This document shows positions 36,259-44,540 of a DNA stretch of 64,000 bases, piece by piece. The notes under the pieces were generated by a model. That model ran no database searches. It saw nothing but the letters and a program-made list of their open reading frames with translations, and had not been told where the DNA came from. Position 1 is the stretch's first letter, and every line of letters starts with the position of its first letter. The DNA is from Oscillibacter sp. 1-3 (lineage in GTDB: Bacteria; Bacillota; Clostridia; Oscillospirales; Oscillospiraceae). Where the stretch lies: NCBI RefSeq assembly GCF_000403435.2, contig NZ_KE159707.1:545607-609606 (forward strand), given 5' to 3'. Position numbers and translations under genes: made by a program.

Positions 36259-36609
36259 ATGACCGTTCAGAGAAGGAGTATTGGTCTTTGCATTGTGCTG
36301 TCCATCGTCACCTGCGGCTTTTACAGCCTCTACTGGCTGTACTGCATGGCCGAGGACGTAAACCTGGTGACGGCCCGCCCCAACGCCCCCTCCGGCGGCC
36401 TGGTGCTGCTGCTGACCATCGTCACCTGCAACATCTATGGCCTCTATTGGCTCTACCGCGCCGGCGACGACCTGGACCGCCAGCGGATGAACCAGGGCCA
36501 GCAGCAGGGCTATCTGGGCGTTCTCTACCTGCTGCTTGCCATCTTCGGATTCAGCATCATCTCCTACGCCCTGCTGCAGTCCGAGATCAACGAGTATGCG
36601 GCGGCGTAA
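36259..36609 (+). CDS. DUF4234-type small membrane protein
   Basis: 116 aa from ATG 36259, which follows AGAGGGAGAG. It has three membrane segments. The paired motif I-V-T-C-G-F-Y-S-L-Y-W-L-Y and I-V-T-C-N-I-Y-G-L-Y-W-L-Y is the DUF4234 repeat, whose function is not known. The end runs S-I-I-S-Y-A-L-L-Q-S-E-I-N-E-Y. The next gene starts inside its last five codons, so the two are co-translated. Confidence 0.8.
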   Translation: MTVQRRSIGLCIVLSIVTCGFYSLYWLYCMAEDVNLVTARPNAPSGGLVLLLTIVTCNIYGLYWLYRAGDDLDRQRMNQGQQQGYLGVLYLLLAIFGFSIISYALLQSEINEYAAA

Positions 36610-36934
36610 GACGCTTTCGGCCGGCGCAGGCCTGCTCTGCGCCGGCCTTGTCTATGGCTATGTGCTGATCCCCCTGGGCCTCCGGATACCCTGTCTCTTC
36701 CGGAGCCTCACGGGGCTGCGCTGTCCCGGCTGCGGCATCACCGACATTTGTCTGGGACTGCTCCACGGACGCTTTATCCCCGGGTACAACTGGGGGCTGG
36801 TGCTGGCGGCGCCCTGGATTCCCGGACTGCTGTGGGCTGAAAAGCGCCGTCCCGCCGCCGCCAGAGTTCTGGCCTGGGCGCTGGCGGCGGCGCTGCTGGC
36901 CTGGGGCGTCCTGCGAAACCTGTGGGGTATTTGA
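36596..36934 (+). CDS. DUF2752-type small membrane protein
   Basis: 112 aa from ATG 36596, overlapping the DUF4234 gene by 14 bp. Signature C-P-G-C-G-I-T-D in the family position, between a first membrane segment (about 10-30) and a second (about 60-80); a third ends the protein. DUF2752 proteins are common in gut bacteria next to DUF4234 and DUF805-like genes, with no known role. The overlap makes the pair a clear unit. Confidence 0.8.
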   Translation: MRRRKTLSAGAGLLCAGLVYGYVLIPLGLRIPCLFRSLTGLRCPGCGITDICLGLLHGRFIPGYNWGLVLAAPWIPGLLWAEKRRPAAARVLAWALAAALLAWGVLRNLWGI

Positions 36935-36980
36935 GACGCTTTGCCAACCGGCGAAAAAACAGGCGCGAAAAATTCCCCGC

Positions 36981-37138
36981 TGAGCCGGTAAATGGCGGAA
37001 TGGCCGGCGGTAAGAGATTTTTCCGCCGGGTAAGGCGGAAATTTGCAGGAATACTGTGTGCATGGCAAGGAAAATCCATGCGGAGCGGCGGAAAAAATCC
37101 GTCGCTTAGGCGTTTTGACCCCTTTCAAGCAAGCCTTA
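36981..37138 (+). repeat. Dispersed repeat family A, diverged copy
   Basis: GTAAATGGCGGAATGGCCGG at the left, GGCGGAAATTTGCAGG in the middle and GTTTTGACCCCTTTCAAGCA then AGCCTTA at the right correspond to the same parts of the copy at 21874-22035. Confidence 0.6.
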
Positions 37139-37194
37139 ATCCACCCGCGTCTGCCCGCTGGTGCGCCTTCTGACTTTGGAGAGGAGGAACTCCC

Positions 37195-39048
37195 GTGACC
37201 CACGATGAACTAAAGGAAAAGGCCAACGCCCTGCCCCTGTCCCCGGGGGTCTACCTGATGATGGACAAAACCGGCAAGGTCATCTACGTGGGCAAGGCCA
37301 AGAAGCTGAAAAACCGGGTGAGCCAGTACTTCCAGGACAGCGCCTCCCACACTGCCAAGACGCGGCAGATGGTCTCCCAGGTGGACCGCTTCGACACCAT
37401 CTTTGTCACCAGCGAGTTTGAGGCCCTGGTGCTGGAGAACTCCCTCATCAAGCGCCATATGCCCCGCTACAACATCCTGCTCAAAGACGACAAGGGCTAC
37501 CCCTTTGTGCGCCTTTCCAAGGACGCCTACCCCCGCTTCACCATGACCCACAAGTGGGCCGGCGACGGAGCCCGGTACTTCGGCCCCTTCGGCGGCCGGT
37601 TTGAGACCCGCCAGGCCCTGGACGCGGTGCTCTCCGCCCTGCGCCTGCCCACCTGCAACCGGAAATTCCCCCGGGACATCGGGGCGGAGCGGCCCTGCCT
37701 CAACTTCCACATGGGCCGGTGCGACGGCTTCTGCCGCCCGGAGATGACGGCGGAGGAGTACCGCCGCCGCATCAATCAGGCCTCGCTGATGCTGGAGGGC
37801 CGGGCCAAACAGCTCCTGAAGGAGATGAGCGCCGAGATGGAGGCAGAGGCGGAGGCCCTGCGGTTCGAGCGGGCGGCGCTGCTGCGGGACCGGATCAGCG
37901 CCATCCAGGCCCTGGGCAAAAAGCAGACGGTCATTGCCGGCCTCTGCGCTGACACGGACATCTGGGGCCTCTACCGGGGCAGCGGCAAGTGCTGCTACGC
38001 CGTGCTCCACATGGAGGAGGGGAATCTGGCGGGCCGGGAGACGGAGCTCTTCACCGCCCCCATGGAGGAGGACGAAACGGAGATGCTCTCCGCCCTGACG
38101 GCCCAGTACTATCTCCCCCGGGCCATTCTGCCCCATGAGATCCTCCTGCCCCAGGGGACGGAGGAGGACTGCGAAAACCTCTCCCAGGTTCTCACCAAGC
38201 GGGCGGGACACCGGGTATGGGTCCATGTTCCCCGGCGGGGGGAGAAGGCGGAGCTCCGCGCCATGGCCCAGCGCAACGCCGCCGAGGAGGCGGAGCGGGC
38301 CACCACCGCCCAGGAGCGTGTGGCCCACACTCTGGAGCTGCTGCAAAAGATGCTGGACCTGCCCGCCCCGCCGGAGCGGATGGAGTCCTTCGACATCTCC
38401 AACACGGGAAAGAGCGACATCGTGGCCTCCATGGTGGTGTACAGCGGCACCCGCCCGCTGAAAAACGCCTACCGCCGCTTCCACATCAAGGAGCTGGCGG
38501 ATGGGCACCCGGACGACTACGCCTCTATGCGGGAGGTGCTGCGCCGCCGTCTCCAGCGGGCCGCCGACGGAGACGAGAAATTCCTGCCCCTGCCGGACGT
38601 GTTTTTAATCGACGGCGGCGTGACCCACGCCCAGGCGGCGCTGAGCGTGGCGGAGACCTTCGGCGTCACGGCGCCCATCTTCGGCATGGTGAAGGACGAC
38701 CGCCACCGTACCCGGGCCCTGGTGACCCCGGAGGGCCGGGAGATCGGGATCGTCAATAATCAGGCGGTGTTCTCCCTCATCGGCCAGATTCAGGAGGAGA
38801 CCCACCGCTTCGCCATTACCTTCCACCACGAGAGCCACAGCAAAAGCGCCACCCGCTCCGCGCTGGACGGCATTCCCGGCGTGGGCCCCAAGCGGCGCGA
38901 GGCCCTGCGGAAGCGTTTCGGCACCGTCAAGGCCATCCGGGAGGCGGATGTGGAGACCCTGGCGGAGGCGGTGCCCCGGGACGCGGCGGAGGCGGTTTGG
39001 AACCACTTCCACGCCGCAGAGGCGAAAGCCGAGAACACCACCCCTTAA
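37195..39048 (+). CDS. uvrC: Excinuclease ABC subunit C
   Basis: 617 aa from GTG 37195, preceded by GGAGAGGAGGAA. The GIY-YIG nuclease domain is at the start (P-G-V-Y-L-M-M-D then V-I-Y-V-G-K-A-K-K-L-K-N-R-V). A Cys cluster (C-x6-C-x3-C-x3-C type: P-C-L-N-F-H-M-G-R-C-D-G-F-C) and a UVR domain follow. The RNase-H-like nuclease part (S-F-D-I-S-N-T, L-I-D-G-G) and C-terminal helix-hairpin-helix motifs (G-I-P-G-V-G-P-K-R-R) end the protein. UvrC makes both cuts around a lesion. No SOS box was seen upstream. Confidence 0.97.
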   Translation: MTHDELKEKANALPLSPGVYLMMDKTGKVIYVGKAKKLKNRVSQYFQDSASHTAKTRQMVSQVDRFDTIFVTSEFEALVLENSLIKRHMPRYNILLKDDKGYPFVRLSKDAYPRFTMTHKWAGDGARYFGPFGGRFETRQALDAVLSALRLPTCNRKFPRDIGAERPCLNFHMGRCDGFCRPEMTAEEYRRRINQASLMLEGRAKQLLKEMSAEMEAEAEALRFERAALLRDRISAIQALGKKQTVIAGLCADTDIWGLYRGSGKCCYAVLHMEEGNLAGRETELFTAPMEEDETEMLSALTAQYYLPRAILPHEILLPQGTEEDCENLSQVLTKRAGHRVWVHVPRRGEKAELRAMAQRNAAEEAERATTAQERVAHTLELLQKMLDLPAPPERMESFDISNTGKSDIVASMVVYSGTRPLKNAYRRFHIKELADGHPDDYASMREVLRRRLQRAADGDEKFLPLPDVFLIDGGVTHAQAALSVAETFGVTAPIFGMVKDDRHRTRALVTPEGREIGIVNNQAVFSLIGQIQEETHRFAITFHHESHSKSATRSALDGIPGVGPKRREALRKRFGTVKAIREADVETLAEAVPRDAAEAVWNHFHAAEAKAENTTP

Positions 39049-39064
39049 TTAAGGAGGCTGCGGA

Positions 39065-39535
39065 ATGTCACTTCGGCAGAAGCTGCTGCAGATCAAGGCG
39101 GACTGGGAAAAATGGGAGGACCGGCTGTCCATCGCCGTGGCGGTGTTCTTTGCCGCGGCCATCGCCGCCAACGTGGGGCTCTTTTTCTCCGTCCGCAAGA
39201 CGCCCTCCTTTTTCGGCGCGGCGTTCAGCTGGCTGTATGCAGTCTCCTGGTTTCCGGCGGCCATCCTGCTGCGGAACCGGGCCAAGTGGGTGCGGGCCGT
39301 GAGCATCGTCCGGTGGACGGCGGTGGGGGCCATTCTCCTGGGGATTGCCGCCGGCGCCGGCGGGGGACTGGGCCTGTTCTCCGCCGTGTGCGTCATGCCC
39401 TACGCCGTGTTTACCTCTGCGTACAGCGGACTCTCTCAAGGGGCATGGGTCTCCTATTTCCTGCCCCTGGCCCAGGCGGTGACCGCCTCGCTCCTCGCCC
39501 GCCGCCTGCGGCGGAAAGAGGCGAAACAGAAGTAG
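39065..39535 (+). CDS. Small polytopic membrane protein, unknown function
   Basis: 156 aa. The ATG at 39065 has AAGGAGG upstream, 17 bp after uvrC. A charged amphipathic start (Q-K-L-L-Q-I-K-A-D-W-E-K-W-E-D) is followed by four membrane segments, about 20-40, 48-68, 75-100 and 108-145, and a basic tail (R-R-L-R-R-K-E-A-K-Q-K). I do not recognise a family. Spacing suggests an operon with uvrC. Confidence 0.65.
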   Translation: MSLRQKLLQIKADWEKWEDRLSIAVAVFFAAAIAANVGLFFSVRKTPSFFGAAFSWLYAVSWFPAAILLRNRAKWVRAVSIVRWTAVGAILLGIAAGAGGGLGLFSAVCVMPYAVFTSAYSGLSQGAWVSYFLPLAQAVTASLLARRLRRKEAKQK

Positions 39536-39598
39536 GTCTTGTCTGATAAATGGCGGAATACCCGGCGGCGAGAGATTTTTTCGCCAATCAGGGCAGAT
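39534..39598 (+). repeat. Dispersed repeat family A, left half
   Basis: AGGTCTTGTCTGATAAATGG, then CGGAATACCCGGCGGCGAGAGATTTTTTCGCCAATCAGGGC by segments, as at 63514. It begins at the stop codon of the preceding gene. Confidence 0.65.
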
Positions 39599-39679
39599 CT
39601 CGTCCCTTTTTCCTTTTTTGTTACCCTTTTACCTTTCGTGTTGATAGAGCCAAGCACTGGCGTTTTCACAAATCGCAGC

Positions 39680-39708
39680 TTGGAGCAAAAGATCAGTTGC
39701 GCTATAAT
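39680..39708 (+). promoter_or_regulatory. Promoter of the AT-rich orphan gene
   Basis: TTGGAG (39680-39685), a 17-bp spacer and TATAAT (39703-39708). Confidence 0.65.
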
Positions 39709-39795
39709 TAGAGTAATCTATCGGAATTGCGGAACTGTTATGGAACACATAAAATTGGAGCGTTAAGACGAGATTTGTACAGGAAGTGATACATT

Positions 39796-40422
39796 GTGAC
39801 GCCAAAAGAATTGAATAAATCCATGACTATCCTGCTAAACGACCTACTAGCAGCTACAGGCTTTTCTAAAAAGCGAATTGGGCGATTGATAAGAAGAGAG
39901 AACGGCTGCCAGCAGTTTTTCGTTTTTTATTTTACAAGAACACGGTTTTCAAATTGCTATAATTTAACAGGTAATTTAATGTTTTCTTTCCCGGAGGTAG
40001 ACAAACTTACAAGCCGCTTTCTTGGAGAAGAGTATAATAAGCTATCGCCTACCGGATTAAAGGCTTTTTATACAGTCGTTCCAGGGCAGCCTGTATTGAA
40101 ATACAGGTATTGTTCTGACGAATCTTTTGAACAGTTTGTGGAAATGGTTGCAAATGATTTCCGCCTTTATGCACTTCCCTTTTATGAGCAATTCAATACA
40201 TTAAATAAACTGGAAACTTATTTTGACCGGATGTTAAAAGAAGATACTGGTATGGAATTCAGCGTGCAAACCGGCAAGCAAGGTAAGGGAGCCGGGTGCT
40301 GTATTGCTGCTGTATTTTGTATTTTAGAACAATGGGATAAGCTTCAGCTTTTTCTTAAAGAGACAAACTTATTATTGGATGAGCATAGAAAACGAATTAA
40401 CGAATATGTTTCAAGCCATTAA
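39796..40422 (+). CDS. AT-rich orphan gene, possible DUF4304-like protein
   Basis: 208 aa from GTG 39796 (AGGAAGTGATACATT precedes it). Codon use and base composition are clearly more AT-rich than in the neighbours, a sign of transfer. The N-terminus (K-E-L-N-K-S-M-T-I-L-L-N-D-L-L-A-A-T-G-F-S-K-K-R, then F-F-V-F-Y-F-T-R-T) has the rhythm of DUF4304 proteins, some of which are immunity proteins of toxin systems. No toxin gene is near. The end (E-H-R-K-R-I-N-E-Y-V) is helical. Family assignment is weak. Confidence 0.6.
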   Translation: MTPKELNKSMTILLNDLLAATGFSKKRIGRLIRRENGCQQFFVFYFTRTRFSNCYNLTGNLMFSFPEVDKLTSRFLGEEYNKLSPTGLKAFYTVVPGQPVLKYRYCSDESFEQFVEMVANDFRLYALPFYEQFNTLNKLETYFDRMLKEDTGMEFSVQTGKQGKGAGCCIAAVFCILEQWDKLQLFLKETNLLLDEHRKRINEYVSSH

Positions 40423-40573
40423 CTTCCGGTATGCCGGGCAGTTTCCCATTATGGGCAATTGCTCATTCAGTCATTTTGACGAGAGAGTATCTTGGCAGAC
40501 ATTTATCAACACGAACGGTAAAAGGAACCCAATTTCTGCAGGCAGGCTGCCGCCCGGCAAGAAAATTGAAGGC

Positions 40574-40599
40574 AGGGCGGCGGAAAAATCCGCCGCCCT
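40574..40599 (-). terminator. Terminator-like hairpin after the reductase gene
   Basis: AGGGCGGCGGA, loop of four, TCCGCCGCCCT. The T-run is poor. Confidence 0.6.
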
Positions 40600-40600
40600 C

Positions 40601-41122
40601 TCAAAACGACCGCCGGGCCCTGACGCACACCAGTTCCGCGAACTGCCCATATTTTTTGACCTCCTCCAGCCGGAACCGCCGCAGGGCCTCCCCCTGGGTA
40701 AAGAGAGGAATCCCCGCCCCCAGCAGTACCGGCGCCACCTGGAGTGTCAGGCAGTCCACCAAATCCCGGTCCAGCAGCGGCGCGAGGATGGTATTCCCGC
40801 CCACAACCCAGATGTTCCGCTCCGGCCCCAGCCCCTTCACAAACTCCGCCGGATCTTTGCTGACCGCCGTGAATCCCGGGCAGGAGAGCGCCCCGTGGGT
40901 GAAGACGTAATTCTCCGTGGCGGGGTAGACGGCCGCCGGGTCTCCGGTCCGCTCCAGTTCGCGGAAGGTCCGGCGGCCCATCAGCGTGACATCCATGCGG
41001 CTGTAAAATCCCTCGTAGCCGGTCTCCTCCCCGCTGCCGGTCTCATGGAGCCAGTCCAGACTGTGGTCCCCGGCGGCCAGATATCCGTCCAGCGTGACGC
41101 AGCCGTAAAAATAAACTGCCAT
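40601..41122 (-). CDS. Dihydrofolate-reductase-like (RibD C-terminal fold) reductase
   Basis: 173 aa. Opening Y-F-Y-G-C-V-T-L-D-G-Y-L-A, then M-G-R-R-T-F-R-E-L and the NADPH loop W-V-V-G-G-N-T-I-L, as in the DHFR/RibD-C superfamily group of stand-alone proteins often labelled YwjB- or YyaP-like. These are related to riboflavin pyrimidine reductase but their substrates are not known. No folate or riboflavin genes are beside it. Normal length for this group. Confidence 0.85.
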   Translation of the reverse strand: MAVYFYGCVTLDGYLAAGDHSLDWLHETGSGEETGYEGFYSRMDVTLMGRRTFRELERTGDPAAVYPATENYVFTHGALSCPGFTAVSKDPAEFVKGLGPERNIWVVGGNTILAPLLDRDLVDCLTLQVAPVLLGAGIPLFTQGEALRRFRLEEVKKYGQFAELVCVRARRSF

Positions 41123-41190
41123 GTCTCAGCCTCCCTCTTTGCGGTTTCCATGTATTGTACCACGCCCCAGGCTTCCAAAGCAAGGGCACA

Positions 41191-41381
41191 CCCCCGGAGA
41201 GACTGCGTCTCTCCGGGGGCCGCAGCTTGTCGAAAAAGTATTTTCGACAAGCTGCTGTAGATTTCAATGGCGCAGGAAACCCCTCTTGGGTTTCCCGCAC
41301 ACACCCTTCCTTTCCGTTGACGAAATCTCCGGCGTTTTTTGACAGTCTGAGACCCCCGGAGAGACGCAGTCTCTCCGGGGG
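41191..41381. repeat. Mirror pair of identical 13-bp hairpins around an inner hairpin
   Basis: CCCCCGGAGAGAC / GTCTCTCCGGGGG occurs at 41191-41219 (loop TGC) and at 41353-41381 (loop GCA), so the second is the inverted copy. Between them are CAGCTTGTCGAAAA / TTTTCGACAAGCTG (41223-41254) and GAAACCC / GGGTTTC. It fills the gap 41123-41388; there is no gene. Confidence 0.75.
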
Positions 41382-41388
41382 CCGTCTC

Positions 41389-42126
41389 TTATCCAAGCCG
41401 GATCTCGCCTGTAAACCGCTCCACGCCGGTGAGGTTTCCCGCCTCGTCGTAGACCGTCCGGACATTGCAGGTTCCCCGGTCCCGGGAGTGGAACACGAAG
41501 GTACCGCCGCCGGGGGAGACGTCGGCAAAAGCGTCCGCCAGCTCCCCCAGATAGTAGACGTTCCCGGCGCCGGAGCCCTCTGGGGACTCCGCAAACTCCA
41601 CGCCGAATTCCCGGTAGGCGGCGAAAATTTCCGCAAAGGATACGCCCCCCTCTCCGCCGCTCTGGGAGCAGCCTGTGGTTGCCTCCATGGAGGGGTGGAG
41701 CAGGGCGCCGATGTCCCGGGCGTCAAATTCCGCCTGGCTGGCCGTCTCCAGCCCCGTCAGGGGGCCGAAGGGGTTCACGCTGCCGTCGCCGTTGTCCACG
41801 GTCTCCCGGACCGTGCGGACATCCACGGTTCCCAGCCGGTCGATGTGCTCCACCTGGCTGATCTGGCCGCCGCTTCCCGTGTCCACCCCGTCGAAGAAGT
41901 ACCGGACCCGCTCCCCGCCGAAGTACAGCGCGTCCTCCGCCCTGTCGTACTCCAGTCCGAAGGTCTCGTAGATGTCATAGGAGGGGGGAAGGGGGTCCTC
42001 CGCATGGGCGGCGGCCCTGCCCTCCGCCGCCAGAGGGGCGGTTTCCACCGTGAGGGTGACCCGCCCGCAGCCCGCCAGGGCCGGGAGCACCAGCGCCAAA
42101 AGCGCCACCAAAATACGCGTTTTCAT
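41389..42126 (-). CDS. Lipoprotein encoded with a two-component system
   Basis: 245 aa. A short signal peptide with lipobox A-L-A-G-C at residues 17-21 marks a membrane-anchored lipoprotein. The mature part begins V-T-L-T-V-E-T and contains L-E-Y-D-R-A-E-D-A-L-Y-F-G-G-E-R-V-R-Y-F-F-D-G-V and a Thr/Gly-rich H-S-R-D-R-G-T-C-N-V-R-T-V-Y-D. I do not recognise a family; the F-F-D-G-V and Y-D-E-A-G-N-L-T-G-V pieces look like beta strands. Its start overlaps the kinase stop by 4 bp, so it is made together with the kinase and may be its sensor partner. Confidence 0.75.
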   Translation of the reverse strand: MKTRILVALLALVLPALAGCGRVTLTVETAPLAAEGRAAAHAEDPLPPSYDIYETFGLEYDRAEDALYFGGERVRYFFDGVDTGSGGQISQVEHIDRLGTVDVRTVRETVDNGDGSVNPFGPLTGLETASQAEFDARDIGALLHPSMEATTGCSQSGGEGGVSFAEIFAAYREFGVEFAESPEGSGAGNVYYLGELADAFADVSPGGGTFVFHSRDRGTCNVRTVYDEAGNLTGVERFTGEIRLG

Positions 42127-44540
42127 CTCTCTGCCTCCTGTTCTGTCTCCGCCAGGGGGAAGGTCACCACGGCGGTGAACAGATCCGCCACGGTCTCCAC
42201 CTGGAATGTGCCGCCGCAGGCCTCGGTAAAGGAGCTGGCAATGCTGAGCCCCAGGCCGCTGCCGCCGTCGGTGCGGCTCTCGTCTCCCCGGACGAACCGG
42301 GCGGTGAAGTCCACACCCTCGGGCAGCTCGTCCCGGCTGGTATTGCGCACGCTGACCCGAGCTAGGCCCGCGGTCTCCGCCGCCCGCTCCGCGGTTTTCA
42401 GCGTCAGGTACACCCGGCTGCCCTCCAGGGCATAGCGCAGGGCGTTGTCAATGAGGTTCTGGAACACCCGGTACAGCCGCTTGCCGTCGGCGTCGATCAT
42501 CACCGGCTCCGCCGGCAGGTCGGTCTTGAAGGTCAGGCCGCTCTTTTGGATGGGGTCGTCCAGATCCGCCAATGTCTGCCGCAGGAGCTTCCCTAGGTCC
42601 AGCCGCTCCATGGACACCGGCAGCTGATCCGCCGCCGCCTTGCTGACCTCGAACACGTCCTGCACCATGGTTTTCAGCCGCTGAGCCTTCTCGTCGATGA
42701 TCCGGGCGTAGTCCGCCGCCGCCGGAGGCAGATCCTCCTGCCGCAGCAGCTCTGCGTAGGAGAGGATGGAGGTCAGGGGTGTTTTCAGGTCGTGGGACAC
42801 GTTGGAGATCAGCTCCACCTTCATCCGCTCGCTGCGGGTCTGTTCGGCCAGCGCCGTCTTCATCCCCGCCTGGATGTCGTTGAGGGCCTCCGCCGTTTTG
42901 CGCAGGTCCGCGTCCTCCGGCAGGTCCAGGGGAGTGGACAGGTCCCCGGCGCGGATGGATTCGATCTGCCGGTTCAGCCGTCCCAGGTCCTGCGGCAGAC
43001 GGCGGTGCCGGAAGGTACGGACGATGGAGAGGATCAGGGCGCCCTCCACCACACAGCCCGCCAGGAGCAGGAGCCACTTCTCCACAGACCAGTGGTTCCT
43101 CATCATGAGTTCCAGCGCCACAGCCGCCGCGAACAGCGAACACGTAAACCCCAGCAGGAGCAGCGCCAGAACAAGTCCGTTGTCCCGGTTCAGCCGCTTT
43201 TCCACCGGCCGCTCCAGGTCCTTCATGCGGAGCGTCCGCAGGAGGCTTCGCGCCATCCGGAACAGGGAGCGAAGCAGGCTCTTCCGCTGTTCTCTCGGGT
43301 TGTACCGCCGGTTGTTGAACGCCAGATACAAAACCCACCCCAGGGCTATCAGCCCCGGCAGGCTGGAGAGCAGGAAGCTGGCCGCGCCATAGGCCAGCTG
43401 GCCCATGTACACGGGCTCCCAGCCCCACCATATCTCCCGGCAGGCCCAGTACAGCTCCTGCCAGCCGTCGGCGGCAAACAGCCACCCCAGTGGAATGAGG
43501 GCCAGCAGAACCCAGACCTCCTCCCAGAGACGGCCGGTCCAGGAGGCGATCTTCGCGTCCGCCAGCTTCTTCTCCCTCCGGAACGCCAGCCACACGCACA
43601 GCCACAGAGCCCCCAGCCCCAGCAGGACAAGCTGCCGGATATAGAAGGTCCGGGCCTCCTCCGCCCGCTGGGCCACCTGGTACATCCGGCCATAGTAATA
43701 CCGGCCTCCGCCGGAGTCCTGGAACCAGTACCGGGCCGGCTCCTTCCGGACGGCCATATAGACGGTGGCGCCGTCCAGCCACTCCCCGGCCTGGAGATTT
43801 TCATAACCGGGAATAAACCAGGGGGACTTCCCGGAGACATAGATGCCGTCCCCATAGACGTCCAGCTCCACACCGTCTTTGAAAATGGAGGCTTTTCCGT
43901 CCTGATAGGTCAGGTAGAAATTATATCCCTCAAGGCTCTGGTCCCGAAATGGCTTGGCAGAGTCCGCCTCCACGTTTTTATACCGTATATGTCCGTCCTG
44001 CATGATCAAATAGAGGACATTCTGATCCCCTGTCCGATAGGCGTTCTCCCCCTCTGCCTCCCCGGCGGTCAACGCCTCTTCTTCCCCTTCCACCGGGCGG
44101 GACTCCGCTGCAGTGTCCTTCAGAATGATCTCGGTGTACTGCCGCCGCCAGCCGCCAGCCTCTGCCACGTCCCACGCCTCCGCTGTTTGGTACCAGGCAT
44201 TCCCTGTGGTCCCGGTGGCCCCCAGGGAGAGAAATTCCATCAGGTAGGACGAGACCTCGTCCCGGAACTCCTGGGTATTCTGCCAGTCCCCGGACCAGTC
44301 CGGCTCCGCGCCCCTCTGCATGAGCCGCCGCTCCGCCATGGCCCCCAGGCTCCCCAGGGTCAACGAGACGCCTATGACGAAGGCGAGGAAGCCGATCACC
44401 GCCCCGGCGGCCTGTCCCCGCCTTTTCGGGGCGGTTTCCTCCGCTGTCTCCGGCTCTATGGTCTGCCGCACCTGGGCGGCCACGAAATGCTCCACCTCCC
44501 CGCCGTTTTCAGGCTCCGTGCCGTTCCATTTTGTATCCAA
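42123..44540 (-). CDS. Membrane sensor histidine kinase
   Basis: 805 aa from TTG 44540, which overlaps the end of the regulator gene by 32 bp (AAGGTGG precedes it). One membrane segment at about 46-66, a large outer domain (about 70-300), then a set of further segments at 303-320, 342-358, 385-408, 455-478 and 488-508. A HAMP-like linker follows, then the H-box V-S-H583-D-L-K-T-P-L-T-S-I and an HATPase domain with N-L-I-D-N-A-L-R-Y and G-S-G-L-G-L-S-I-A. It is unusually large, with extra membrane segments inside the core. It resembles the VanS/PhoR type in its catalytic part. Signal unknown. Confidence 0.92.
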   Translation of the reverse strand: MDTKWNGTEPENGGEVEHFVAAQVRQTIEPETAEETAPKRRGQAAGAVIGFLAFVIGVSLTLGSLGAMAERRLMQRGAEPDWSGDWQNTQEFRDEVSSYLMEFLSLGATGTTGNAWYQTAEAWDVAEAGGWRRQYTEIILKDTAAESRPVEGEEEALTAGEAEGENAYRTGDQNVLYLIMQDGHIRYKNVEADSAKPFRDQSLEGYNFYLTYQDGKASIFKDGVELDVYGDGIYVSGKSPWFIPGYENLQAGEWLDGATVYMAVRKEPARYWFQDSGGGRYYYGRMYQVAQRAEEARTFYIRQLVLLGLGALWLCVWLAFRREKKLADAKIASWTGRLWEEVWVLLALIPLGWLFAADGWQELYWACREIWWGWEPVYMGQLAYGAASFLLSSLPGLIALGWVLYLAFNNRRYNPREQRKSLLRSLFRMARSLLRTLRMKDLERPVEKRLNRDNGLVLALLLLGFTCSLFAAAVALELMMRNHWSVEKWLLLLAGCVVEGALILSIVRTFRHRRLPQDLGRLNRQIESIRAGDLSTPLDLPEDADLRKTAEALNDIQAGMKTALAEQTRSERMKVELISNVSHDLKTPLTSILSYAELLRQEDLPPAAADYARIIDEKAQRLKTMVQDVFEVSKAAADQLPVSMERLDLGKLLRQTLADLDDPIQKSGLTFKTDLPAEPVMIDADGKRLYRVFQNLIDNALRYALEGSRVYLTLKTAERAAETAGLARVSVRNTSRDELPEGVDFTARFVRGDESRTDGGSGLGLSIASSFTEACGGTFQVETVADLFTAVVTFPLAETEQEAER

